64,000 bases of DNA. Source: Sporosarcina ureae (GTDB lineage: Bacteria > Bacillota > Bacilli > Bacillales_A > Planococcaceae). How positions within the stretch are numbered: the first letter of the stretch is position 1; every line of letters starts with the position of its first letter. The stretch lies in the NCBI RefSeq assembly GCF_002082015.1, contig NZ_CP015109.1, positions 148,134 to 212,133 of the forward strand, read 5' to 3'. The translations under genes were made by a program, and so were the position numbers. This document shows positions 39,460 to 47,832 of the stretch, in pieces. The notes under the pieces were generated by a model. That model did not search any database. It worked only from the letters and a program-made list of their open reading frames with translations, and had not been told where the DNA came from.

Positions 39460-40491
39460 TCACGAGTTAATCTTTAGTAATCGATCGGTTTGTTGTAACG
39501 CCTGGATATTCGCAGAACCTGTTGCAAACATCGCCATGCGTAATTCTAGCTCGCGAACTTCCATTGTCTGGAAAACGCTTTCAGCTGATTTAGTAGCTTC
39601 TTCTAAAATCGCTCGACCAAAACCGACAAAATCTGCACCTAACGCGAGACATTTTGCAGCGTCGACACCTGTATGAAGTCCACCACTTGCAATTAATAAA
39701 TTATCGTTCATATGAGGTGTAACTAGCTGTAGTGAGTCAGCTGTTCGAATTCCCCATTCACTGAACGCTTCAGCTGCTTGCTGTTTGATCGAAGTCGTAC
39801 GATGTTTCTCTACTTGACTCCAAGACGTCCCTCCTGCTCCAGCAACATCAATAAACGACACACCGATGTCTAGAAGTTTCTTAGCAGTTTGACCATCTAT
39901 TCCCCATCCAACTTCTTTAATACCGACAGGGACCGTTAATTCATTGCACAGCTTCTCAATTTTACATAATAAATTATTAAAATTCGTATTACCTTCAGGC
40001 TGAATAACTTCTTGTAAAATATTAATGTGTAAAACTAACGCATCTGCATCGGTATACTCGATAATTTGGCGACATTCGTCTGCGGAGAATCCGTAATTTA
40101 ACTGTACAGCGCCTAAATTCGCAATAATGGGTACTGTTGGAGCGTATTTTCGTAATGCAAATGAAGGTCGGAATGCTTTGCTCTCGATTAAAGCACGTGT
40201 CGAACCTAATGCCAGGGCCCAGCCTCTTTGTTCCGCAGCAAGTGCTAGGTTCCGATTAATTGTTTCCGCAAAATCTGCACCACCCGTCATTGAACTGATT
40301 AAAAAGGGTGTTTTGCATGATCTATTTAAAAAATTTTGCTCTATATTGATGTCGTCAAATGATAATTCAGGTAAAGCATTATGCAGAAATTCATACTGCT
40401 CCAAACCTGTCGTAATCGCATTTCCAGTCACGTGTTCATCCAACACGATTTGAATATGCTGTGCTTTCCGGTCATTCAGTTGCTTGCCCAT
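39460..40491 (-). CDS. fni: Type 2 isopentenyl-diphosphate isomerase
   Basis: The 343-residue cytoplasmic FMN enzyme interconverts IPP and DMAPP for isoprenoid synthesis. The TIM-barrel shows SSMTGGADFAETINRNLA near residue 68, LALGSTRALIES near 95, VGIKEVGWGIDG near 195, FIDVAGAGGTSWSQVEKHR near 217 and the phosphate-binding IASGGLHTGVDAAKCLALGA near 268. The length fits Fni/Idi-2 (about 349). It probably forms a unit with the small gene downstream, 43 bases away. B. subtilis fni lies elsewhere, so this position is a rearrangement. Confidence 0.94.
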   Translation of the reverse strand: MGKQLNDRKAQHIQIVLDEHVTGNAITTGLEQYEFLHNALPELSFDDINIEQNFLNRSCKTPFLISSMTGGADFAETINRNLALAAEQRGWALALGSTRALIESKAFRPSFALRKYAPTVPIIANLGAVQLNYGFSADECRQIIEYTDADALVLHINILQEVIQPEGNTNFNNLLCKIEKLCNELTVPVGIKEVGWGIDGQTAKKLLDIGVSFIDVAGAGGTSWSQVEKHRTTSIKQQAAEAFSEWGIRTADSLQLVTPHMNDNLLIASGGLHTGVDAAKCLALGADFVGFGRAILEEATKSAESVFQTMEVRELELRMAMFATGSANIQALQQTDRLLKINS

Positions 40492-40578
40492 GATTTTAAC
40501 TCCTATCTACTAGTAAACCCATTTTTATATTAGTCGGTTACTATGAATTATAGCTGTTCTATATCGATTACACAAAAT

Positions 40579-40610
40579 ATAAAAAAGCTCTGAAATGAAA
40601 TCAGAGCTTT
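40579..40610 (-). terminator. Terminator of modABC (- strand)
   Basis: AAAGCTCTGA and TCAGAGCTTT form a 10-bp stem with a 7-base loop. The - strand continues in TTTTT. Confidence 0.88.
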
Positions 40611-40620
40611 GTACGTTTTA

Positions 40621-41286
40621 CTACATGGAAACTACATGTTTTCGCCACTTTTCATCTGTTATTTGTCCTTGATGAAGGTATATTATGCGATCACCGAGGC
40701 GTTCTGCTTCCTCAAGATCATGTGTCACAACAATGAATGGAATGTTCCACATGGCATGTAAACGTAAGAGCTCGTCTTGGCACTGCTTCCGCGTTTCTTT
40801 ATCGAGTGCGGACAACGGTTCATCTAGCAGTAACACAGAAGGCTGTGTAGCCAGTGCCCTAGCTAGTGCTACACGTTGTTTTTCTCCGCCTGAAACTTGA
40901 TGTGGATACTTCTGCAATAAATGTTCAATCCCTAGTACTTGAAGCAACTGGTAAATCATTTCATTGCTTTCTTTTCGTTCATTCTTCCTCACACCAAACC
41001 AAATATTCTTCTCCACTGTCATATGCGGAAATAATGCGTAGTCTTGAAATAAATAACCGATTTGCCGTTCACGAGCGGGCAACGGTTTTTCACCCGTTTC
41101 AAAAAACGTGCATTCATTTGAACGAATCAGTCCGTGATCCGGCTGTGCAAGCCCTGCAATAAAGTTCAAAATCGTTGTTTTACCAGAGCCAGATGGGCCG
41201 ACTAACACTAGGATTTCATTGCGCATTGTAAAATGAATGTTCATCTCAAAATGCGCGAGTGGTTTATTGATTTCCACATGCAGCAT
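40621..41286 (-). CDS. modC: Molybdate ABC transporter ATP-binding protein, short form
   Basis: The 221-residue ATPase has Walker A GPSGSGKTTIL, Q-loop IGYLFQDYALFPH, signature QVSGGEKQRVALARAL, and Walker B LLLDEPLSALD. It couples ATP hydrolysis to molybdate/tungstate import with ModB and ModA. It ends soon after the ATPase domain and so lacks the C-terminal molybdate-binding TOBE (mop) domain of typical 350-residue ModC; feedback by intracellular molybdate is presumably absent here. It lies 18 bases after modB. Confidence 0.88.
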   Translation of the reverse strand: MLHVEINKPLAHFEMNIHFTMRNEILVLVGPSGSGKTTILNFIAGLAQPDHGLIRSNECTFFETGEKPLPARERQIGYLFQDYALFPHMTVEKNIWFGVRKNERKESNEMIYQLLQVLGIEHLLQKYPHQVSGGEKQRVALARALATQPSVLLLDEPLSALDKETRKQCQDELLRLHAMWNIPFIVVTHDLEEAERLGDRIIYLHQGQITDEKWRKHVVSM

Positions 41287-41304
41287 GTCATTTCCCCCTT
41301 AGAC

Positions 41305-41979
41305 TCAAGATTTCGTAAAACGTCTAATATTTCGCTTGCTCCACCAATTCACCCATAAAATCAAAGTAAATCCGAATGTAATGATGATGACGACCCAAAA
41401 CGTCGCTCTTTCCATTTGTCCCGACTCTACGGCGAAATAAATCGCCATCGGAATGGTGTCGGTTTTACCCGGTATGTACCCTGCCAACATCAATGTTGCA
41501 CCGAATTCCCCAAGGCCTCTAGCGAATGACAGAACTAATCCTGCCAGTAACCCTGGCCAAGCGAGAGGAAATACGACTGACCAGAACACACGCCATTCTG
41601 AAGCGCCCATCGTACGTGCAGCATTCGATAATCGTTCATCGAGACTTTCAAACGCGGCCGCTGCGCTTTGATACATTAAAGGAAAGGATACAACAATCGA
41701 AGCGATCACAGCGCCGATCCACGTAAAAACAATTTGGAAATCGAACCATTCGAGCAACCAACTGCCAATCCAGCCCTTTTTCCCGAATAAAATGAGTAAA
41801 CCGAAGCCGACAACGGTCGGTGGTAACACGAGTGGCAATAAAAACAAAGCTTCCAATATGCTTTTTCCGAAGAAATCACGCTTTGCAAGTAAATACGCGA
41901 TGAACACACCTGCTACAAAAACGAAGAAAGTGGAGATAGCAGCTACTTTCAAAGATAATAGTAAAGGTGAATAATCCAT
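41305..41979 (-). CDS. modB: Molybdate ABC transporter permease
   Basis: The 224-residue protein has five to six membrane helices (SLKVAAISTFFVFVAGVFIA first). The cytoplasmic EAA loop that contacts the ATPase is NAARTMGASEWRVFWSVVFPLAWPGLLAG near residue 130. LPLVLPPTVVGFGLLILFG and LGEFGATLMLAGYIPGKT are characteristic of ModB/CysT-type permeases, and context with modA and modC settles the assignment. Confidence 0.92.
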   Translation of the reverse strand: MDYSPLLLSLKVAAISTFFVFVAGVFIAYLLAKRDFFGKSILEALFLLPLVLPPTVVGFGLLILFGKKGWIGSWLLEWFDFQIVFTWIGAVIASIVVSFPLMYQSAAAAFESLDERLSNAARTMGASEWRVFWSVVFPLAWPGLLAGLVLSFARGLGEFGATLMLAGYIPGKTDTIPMAIYFAVESGQMERATFWVVIIITFGFTLILWVNWWSKRNIRRFTKS

Positions 41980-42006
41980 ATCCAGCGCGCCTCCTCCCCC
42001 TTTACT

Positions 42007-42795
42007 TTACTTGAATCCAAACTTCTGCAGCGTTTCTTTTCCTTCGTCACTAGTCAAATAATCAAGAAATAGTTGCGCCGCATCCTGGTGCTTGGATTCG
42101 GCTACGACAGCGCCTGGATACACGATTTGCTCATGCCAGTCAGCATCTGCTTCTGCCAAGACTTTTACATCATCCGAAACGAATGCATCACTGGAATACA
42201 CGACACCATAATCTGCGTTACCCATTTCCACATGTGTCAATACTTGACGTACGTCTGAGCCAAGAACTAATTTATCTTGCAAAGAATTCCAGAGATCCAA
42301 GCTCTCAAATGTCTCTTTCGTATAGCGGCCAACTGGCACTGATTCAGGCTCACCCATCGCCAAATGATCCATCGCTGCTGGATCTATTTCTTTAAATGAA
42401 GAAATTGTCCGATCAGAATCTTGATGTGTAATTAATACGAGTGCATTTTCAGTGAAATCTATTCTTGATTCATTGATGAGTAACCCTTTATCTTCCATGT
42501 CATTCATGTCTTTTGAACTCGCAGACAAGAACACGTCAGACGGTGCTCCGTTTTCAATAGTCTTTGCCAATTTTCCTGAACTTCCAAAGTTGTATGTAAC
42601 TGTAATGCCTTCATGCGCTTTTTCAAAAGGCTCTTTTAATTCTTCTAATGCATCTGTCAAACTAGCCGCAGCGGAAATTAATAGTTCAACTGTAGGAGTC
42701 TTCTGATTAACCGACTCTGTATGTTCAGATTCATTCGTATCTGAACATCCTGCCAGAAAAACGGCTAATACAATGAATAAAATGGAATTCGTCAT
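42007..42795 (-). CDS. modA: Molybdate-binding lipoprotein
   Basis: The protein has about 262 residues and a lipobox VFLAGCSD. The periplasmic-type binding domain has SAAASLTDALEELKEPFEKAHEG, TYNFGSSGKLAKTIENGAPSDVF and GNADYGVVYSSDA, the ModA pattern. It captures molybdate outside the membrane for ModBC. The ATG at 42795 lies 18 bases from GGAGGG and gives a signal peptide without basic residues. A few codons upstream read ATA-CTG-AAA-CGG, so initiation at a non-standard codon adding Lys-Arg is possible; the start is uncertain. Confidence 0.88.
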   Translation of the reverse strand: MTNSILFIVLAVFLAGCSDTNESEHTESVNQKTPTVELLISAAASLTDALEELKEPFEKAHEGITVTYNFGSSGKLAKTIENGAPSDVFLSASSKDMNDMEDKGLLINESRIDFTENALVLITHQDSDRTISSFKEIDPAAMDHLAMGEPESVPVGRYTKETFESLDLWNSLQDKLVLGSDVRQVLTHVEMGNADYGVVYSSDAFVSDDVKVLAEADADWHEQIVYPGAVVAESKHQDAAQLFLDYLTSDEGKETLQKFGFK

Positions 42796-42838
42796 CCGTT
42801 TCAGTATGTATCCCTCCAGCCTTTTTGTTACTTATAAT

Positions 42839-42870
42839 TAGATATAACTAAACATAACTAGTTATATCTA
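42839..42870. promoter_or_regulatory. Inverted repeat operator between modA and its divergent regulator
   Basis: TAGATATAACT (42839-42849) and AGTTATATCTA (42860-42870) are perfect inverted arms 10 bases apart, with an internal extra ATAACTA half site. It lies 43 bases before modA. It resembles the ATAT/TATA arms of the ModE box in spirit and probably binds the regulator encoded at 42964 (inference). Confidence 0.68.
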
Positions 42871-42963
42871 AAGTCATCATATTATGCTTTATAAAGCTTG
42901 TCAATTTTGCAATTGTGGATGATCTGTTAGAAGATAGATGTATTATTCATGGAGGGTTGAGAC

Positions 42964-43917
42964 ATGACAAATTTAGAAAATACTATTTCCTATACAACCG
43001 ATGAAATCGCTCAATTATTGAAAGTATCCAAATTAACGGTGTATGACATCATTAAAAAGGGAGAAATCCGTGCTTATCGCGTAGGACGTCAAATGCGTGT
43101 CGATGCCGTAGATTTAACAGCGTATAAAGAACGACTAAAAAGCGGTGGCGAACCGGCTACAGTGTCTTCGAATTTAGAGACTCCACACATTACTACGGCA
43201 GAATCTACACATGACAACCCTATCATCATCAGTGGACAAGATTTGAGTTTGGACATCATAGCCAGTCATATAGAAGAATCAGGACTCTATCGACCGTTGC
43301 GATCATTTTCCGGTAGCTTGAACAGCTTGATCAAAATGTATCAAGGACAAGCCGACATCGTCAGCACACATTTATTCGACAGAGAAACTGGTGAGTATAA
43401 TTTGCCATATATTAAACGACTGCTGACTGGACGCTCTTATATGGTCGTCAATTTACTCGGCAGAAAGGCTGGGTTGTATGTACAAAAAGGTAATCCAAAG
43501 CATTTGCAAAACTGGTCAGATCTTAGACAGTCAGGCATTCGCCTTGTGAACCGCGAGAAAGGCTCAGGAGCCCGTGTTTTGCTGGATGAACAACTACAAC
43601 TCGCAGGGATTACAGCCCCTTCTATTACAGGCTATGACGACGAGGAGTTAAATCACCTGGCTGTAGCGTCACGTATCGCATCTGGTCAGGCAGATGTAGG
43701 TGTGGGAATCGAGAAAACCGCTCGATTGATCGACGTGGACTTCATCCCATTGATTCAGGAACAGTATGACTTGGTGCTGATCAAAACGGCTGAAAACGAA
43801 AAGTTGCGCGAACTTCTAGTCGAAACACTGAACTCCGCTTCGTTCAAAGAGAAATTAGCTACGATGGGTGGCTATGACTTAACAAAGACTGGGACTATTT
43901 TGTATGAGACGGTATAG
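42964..43917 (+). CDS. HTH_17 + ligand-binding (PBP-like) regulator of molybdate uptake
   Basis: The 317-residue one-component regulator has an excisionase/MerR-like winged HTH in residues 8-60 (YTTDEIAQLLKVSKLTVYDI, GEIRAYRVGRQMRVD). After a linker, a periplasmic-binding-protein-like domain covers about 85-317 (SGQDLSLDIIASHIEESGLY, GSLNSLIKMYQGQADIVSTH, NREKGSGARVLLDEQL). In bacteria this combination senses oxyanions such as molybdate and controls mod genes in place of ModE. It is divergent from modABC with a perfect inverted repeat between them. Family is clear; the ligand is inferred from context. Confidence 0.85.
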   Translation: MTNLENTISYTTDEIAQLLKVSKLTVYDIIKKGEIRAYRVGRQMRVDAVDLTAYKERLKSGGEPATVSSNLETPHITTAESTHDNPIIISGQDLSLDIIASHIEESGLYRPLRSFSGSLNSLIKMYQGQADIVSTHLFDRETGEYNLPYIKRLLTGRSYMVVNLLGRKAGLYVQKGNPKHLQNWSDLRQSGIRLVNREKGSGARVLLDEQLQLAGITAPSITGYDDEELNHLAVASRIASGQADVGVGIEKTARLIDVDFIPLIQEQYDLVLIKTAENEKLRELLVETLNSASFKEKLATMGGYDLTKTGTILYETV

Positions 43918-43952
43918 GTGTAGGCACAATGAATTGTGATTTGACACGGGGT

Positions 43953-44090
43953 TCGCTCAATAATTCGTCTAATCGCTCTTAGTTCGTCCATCACCGCTCT
44001 ATGGCCGAGGCTAACCGCTCTATCACGTTCCGTAACCGCTCATACTTTTCTTACAGCGCTCTATCAAGACTTGTATCCGCTCATTAGCCT
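43953..44090. repeat. 21-bp repeat array R3
   Basis: Seven cores lie at 43953, 43973, 43994, 44015, 44036, 44056 and 44077, that is, spaced 20-21 bases (TCGCTC, TCGCTC, CCGCTC, CCGCTC, CCGCTC, GCGCTC, CCGCTC). Most are followed by TAT or ATA. The array lies between the convergent mod regulator and AI-2E-family genes. Same family as R1, R2, R4 and R5. Confidence 0.85.
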
Positions 44091-44171
44091 CAGCAAACAT
44101 AATTAAAAAAGCGTAACTACGTCAGTCCATCACTCAAATGAAGTCTTAAAACCCCTAAGAAGCATATCTAC

Positions 44172-44207
44172 GAAAAAAGTAACCCACCTAGTAGACGGCG
44201 GGTTACT
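44172..44207 (-). terminator. Terminator overlapping the stop of the AI-2E-family gene
   Basis: AGTAACCC and GGGTTACT arms enclose inner ACCTAG/CGCCGT bases. On the - strand TTTTTT follows. The stop codon (44203-44205) lies inside the stem. Confidence 0.8.
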
Positions 44208-45444
44208 CTCTATCCTTCTCATAATATTCTTCAAGCGAATCTGCCTCATAATACATCTCTTCCTGCGTCTCAAAACGGTTATATCGTAACGTGAACAAAT
44301 AAAATACATGAGCCGCAACCACTTTTAGCAACGCATAGGCAGGAATCCCGAGGATCACCCCAGCGACACCGAATAGCGAGCCGGCCGTCAATAAAACAAA
44401 GATAATGGTAATTGGATGGATATGCAGTGATTTCCCCATGATCTGAGGCGAAATAAATTTCCCTTCGATCACTTGTACAATCGTCCACACAATCGCCAAC
44501 TTCACGAGCATGAATGGCGACGTCACCATCGCAATAATAGCTGCAGGTGTGATCGCAATCACGGGTCCAAGATAGGGCACAATACTCGTGAACATCGCAA
44601 GAACCCCGAGCAACAATGCATACTTCATTTTAATAATTAGGAAGCCAATCGATACCATGATCCCAATCGCAATTGCCACTAAAATTTGCCCCTGTATATA
44701 CGCACTGATTTGTCTATCCGCATCGCGGAAGATGATCGCTGCATCGTCACGTAAACGTGGTGGCAACATACGCAAAATCGTTTGTGGTAACTTTTCACCG
44801 TCCTTCAGTAAATAAAACAGAATGAGCGGAACGGTGACAATGCTTAAGATAATTCCAGTAAGTGCGGAAACGAATGATGTTACGCCTGAAGCGATCCCGC
44901 CTATCGTTTCCGTGAAGAATTTGCCGATGCTTTCAAAACCGGAGTCAAGGAACCTATTGACGTTAAAGTTGAATCCTTGATAAATCGGAGCAAAAATAGA
45001 GTTCTTGAAAAAATTATCCATGTCCAAAATCAACTGTTTGAAATACTGAGGAAATTCATCAAATAAATTAATCGTCTGCAAACGCAGGAACGGTAACACT
45101 AAGAAAATCACTAATGTTAGTAAACCAGCAGTTGCTAATAAGAGGATCAAAATCCCATAAACGCGTGGTATGCGTAAACGTTCTTCTAAAAAACGAAGAA
45201 TCGGCCGCATTAAGTAGTATAAAATGGTCGCGAGCACTACTGGCAAAACGACAGTTGAGAAAAATACTTTAATCGGATAGAAAATAAATGAAACTTGAGT
45301 GAAGACCAAGATGATCAACCCAATGAACAATAAACAAAGCAGGACAAACAATGTAGATTGACCACCGAGAAATCCGACAATAGGTGATGTCGATGGAATA
45401 GACCAGAAATCTCGTAAAGAAGACTTTTTTGGTGGCTGCCTCAA
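44203..45444 (-). CDS. AI-2E/PerM-family permease
   Basis: The 413-residue membrane protein has about seven to eight helices. The conserved family core is VTVPLILFYLLKDGEKLPQTI near residue 205 and ISAYIQGQILVAIAIGIMVSIG near 255, then PYLGPVIAITPAAIIAMVTSP. Members include exporters of AI-2 and Na+(Li+)/H+ antiporters, so substrate is open. The C-terminus is acidic (EEMYYEADSLEEYYEKDRE). It follows the LCP gene by 27 bases on the same strand and may be co-transcribed with it. Confidence 0.87.
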   Translation of the reverse strand: MRQPPKKSSLRDFWSIPSTSPIVGFLGGQSTLFVLLCLLFIGLIILVFTQVSFIFYPIKVFFSTVVLPVVLATILYYLMRPILRFLEERLRIPRVYGILILLLATAGLLTLVIFLVLPFLRLQTINLFDEFPQYFKQLILDMDNFFKNSIFAPIYQGFNFNVNRFLDSGFESIGKFFTETIGGIASGVTSFVSALTGIILSIVTVPLILFYLLKDGEKLPQTILRMLPPRLRDDAAIIFRDADRQISAYIQGQILVAIAIGIMVSIGFLIIKMKYALLLGVLAMFTSIVPYLGPVIAITPAAIIAMVTSPFMLVKLAIVWTIVQVIEGKFISPQIMGKSLHIHPITIIFVLLTAGSLFGVAGVILGIPAYALLKVVAAHVFYLFTLRYNRFETQEEMYYEADSLEEYYEKDRE

Positions 45445-45471
45445 CGTTTCACTCCCCCTTTATTCGATCCG

Positions 45472-46428
45472 TTACGGTGTGGCTAAAAATGAACGGATCG
45501 CTTCTCTGTTTTTATCTAAATCAATATCGATTACAGATCCTGCATGGCTGTATGAAGTAAAGGAGTAACTGCCCTCAACTGGAATACGTAATGTCTGCAG
45601 ATCCAATTTACGTTTTGCGATAACTGTCAGCACTTTGGTTAGCTCGTCTTTCGTCGTGAGATCTGTTTCAATGAAGTTATCAAGTGCACCGGCTACTTTT
45701 GGAGCTTGCAAAACAGTCGACACGCTAAATAGCTCGTCCTTTACGGCTTGAATCACTTCCTGCTGGCGGTTGACTCGACCGAAGTCGCCTTCATCATCTG
45801 CGCGGAATCGTGCATAACCGAGTAACTCCTTACCGTTCAACCGTTGGACGCCAGGTTTTAGTGTCACACCGATTTTCTCAGACATTTCATTCTGTACATT
45901 CATTTCGAGACCTTTTGGAAACGCAATATCCATTATGGATTCGAAATTATCAAAATCGACGACTGCATAGTGATGGATTGGGAGATTGAACATCCCTGAA
46001 ATCGTTTCTTTCGCTGTTTGGACTCCGCCTAAGTAGTACGCGGTATTAAGCTTGTACGACTGGTATCCTGGAATTTGTGCGTAAATATCTCGCATAAATG
46101 AAATTAAATGTGCAGTGCCAGCAGTTTGATCCCAAGACAGGACCATCATGGTGTCTGTGCGATACTTTCCAGAACCATCATTGTCTATGCCGAGCAATAA
46201 ATAATTTTCCGTCGTCGGATCTTGTGGATTCAGCAAATCGCCTTGAAACTCTCCTGGATCAATTTTACTACCTGCCGTCAAAGCTTTACCTTGTTTATAT
46301 TGAAAGTAACTATACGCTGAGATCGTTACCGTGAAAAGCAATAGTAGGGTGATAAAAACTCTGCCAACGCGTAATTTACGCTTCTTTTTTCTACGTTGTG
46401 GCTGTTGTTCGTCGAAGTGTTCGTCCAT
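45472..46428 (-). CDS. LytR-CpsA-Psr (LCP) family cell wall polymer ligase
   Basis: The 318-residue protein has a basic N-terminal tail (QRRKKKRKLRVGR), one membrane helix and an extracellular LCP domain from about residue 80: NYLLLGIDNDGSGKYRTDTMMVLS, ISFMRDIYAQIPGY, KLNTAYYLGGVQTAKETI, ARFRADDEGDFGRVNRQQEVIQA. The Arg and Asp residues in these motifs bind the pyrophosphate of lipid-linked polymers. LCP enzymes attach teichoic acids or capsule to peptidoglycan. Several paralogues are normal, so the polymer is undetermined. Confidence 0.9.
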   Translation of the reverse strand: MDEHFDEQQPQRRKKKRKLRVGRVFITLLLLFTVTISAYSYFQYKQGKALTAGSKIDPGEFQGDLLNPQDPTTENYLLLGIDNDGSGKYRTDTMMVLSWDQTAGTAHLISFMRDIYAQIPGYQSYKLNTAYYLGGVQTAKETISGMFNLPIHHYAVVDFDNFESIMDIAFPKGLEMNVQNEMSEKIGVTLKPGVQRLNGKELLGYARFRADDEGDFGRVNRQQEVIQAVKDELFSVSTVLQAPKVAGALDNFIETDLTTKDELTKVLTVIAKRKLDLQTLRIPVEGSYSFTSYSHAGSVIDIDLDKNREAIRSFLATP

Positions 46429-46503
46429 GTGGCATTCATTCCTCCATTATCCGTATGTATCCTGTTAATCAGGACGTTTCTGTTCACAAGGGGTTGCGTC
46501 CAG

Positions 46504-47682
46504 TTACGAGCTTTGCTTGGCGGACCGACCGATTTGCAAAGCTAGCACTAGCATAGCCACAAATAAAACAAGAAATACGAACAATGTCACGTAATGATTT
46601 TCTGTATAGTCGTATAAGGAAGCGATCAGTAACGGCAGAATCCCTCCGATAATGAAACCACCTGTCTGCATCATCGCAGTCCAGGAATTCGTTTCTTCGG
46701 CAGTATCTGTCGCGTCCATCGGCATCAACAAGCAGATCGGGAATAATCCACCAAGCGGAACCCCCATGACGAGAACGCCAATGGCAAACCACAGTGGATC
46801 AGCTGTCCACATTAATCCAATCGACACAATACCGAGAGCCAAGATACCAACAAGTGCTGGTGTTCTACTCGCAAACTTCTGCAAAACAATAGGAAATCCA
46901 ATATTCATGAAGATTTGCACGATTGTCATCCCACTGAGCAATGTCCCTGCTTGAAGAAGCGTCATGCCGTTCGATACCGCAATAGGAACGAGATAGGTCA
47001 ATACGGAGAAGAATAATGCGGTCTGTAAACCAAAAAAGAGTAGGAAGCTCCATGCCTGTTTACTGCGCCAAGGATCCCTGCCCTTTCGCACAGTTTGCTC
47101 TGTCACTTGCTTCACTTCAATTGGATGCGTAGCAGTGATAGCCCACGCTATGATACCGAGAACCGCAATGACCGCCCAAACAGCAAGTGCTAAAGAATAG
47201 GACTGATTTTTTTCATAAAAGACACCTGTCAACCCCGTACTCAGCGTCGCCCCCATTCCCATGCCGAATGAATAAATTCCGACGACTACAGCGACATGCA
47301 GCGGGAAATATTGTTTGATCAATGCGGATAATAACGGCCCAATGACAGCAATCGCCACACCTGCAATGAAAGCTGTCAATAATAAAACACTAAACGAAGT
47401 GACAGAAAACCGCATGCCCGTTGAAACGGCAAGTAACACTAACATCAAGTACATAGTTTTATTCAAGCCGAATGCTTTATTCAGTATCGGTGCCAGCATC
47501 GCGAAGACGCCCATGCAAATAACCGGAATAACGGTTAGGAGACTGACTTGAATGTTCGATAACAACAAATCATCACGGATAATGTCGAGCATCGGACCGA
47601 TGGACGTAATTGCCGGACGTAAGTTGAGCGCGACTATAAAAATCGCAAGTAATAATAGAACTTGGGTCGTTTTAGAGCGCAA
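46504..47682 (-). CDS. MFS carrier, CynX/NimT-like
   Basis: The 392-residue protein has 12 hydrophobic helices. NLRPAITSIGPMLDIIRDDL near residue 20 is the signature of the CynX/NimT (cyanate/2-nitroimidazole transporter-like) MFS branch; LSGMTIVQIFMNIGFPIVLQK and GVPLGGLFPICLLMPMDAT follow in the second half. Substrate unknown. It stands between an LCP gene and the divergent ABC-F gene, 75 bases upstream of the LCP gene. Confidence 0.87.
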   Translation of the reverse strand: MRSKTTQVLLLLAIFIVALNLRPAITSIGPMLDIIRDDLLLSNIQVSLLTVIPVICMGVFAMLAPILNKAFGLNKTMYLMLVLLAVSTGMRFSVTSFSVLLLTAFIAGVAIAVIGPLLSALIKQYFPLHVAVVVGIYSFGMGMGATLSTGLTGVFYEKNQSYSLALAVWAVIAVLGIIAWAITATHPIEVKQVTEQTVRKGRDPWRSKQAWSFLLFFGLQTALFFSVLTYLVPIAVSNGMTLLQAGTLLSGMTIVQIFMNIGFPIVLQKFASRTPALVGILALGIVSIGLMWTADPLWFAIGVLVMGVPLGGLFPICLLMPMDATDTAEETNSWTAMMQTGGFIIGGILPLLIASLYDYTENHYVTLFVFLVLFVAMLVLALQIGRSAKQSS

Positions 47683-47832
47683 TACAAAGACTCCTTTAAT
47701 ATATGATACTTATATAACATCTATCCTCATTATATCGTAAAACGAATTTGTAAACAGTACTAGTTCAAACATTCCATTTCACGTAATTTTCATGTATACT
47801 AGGAACATTGTGAAATTAGGAGGATATTATCT

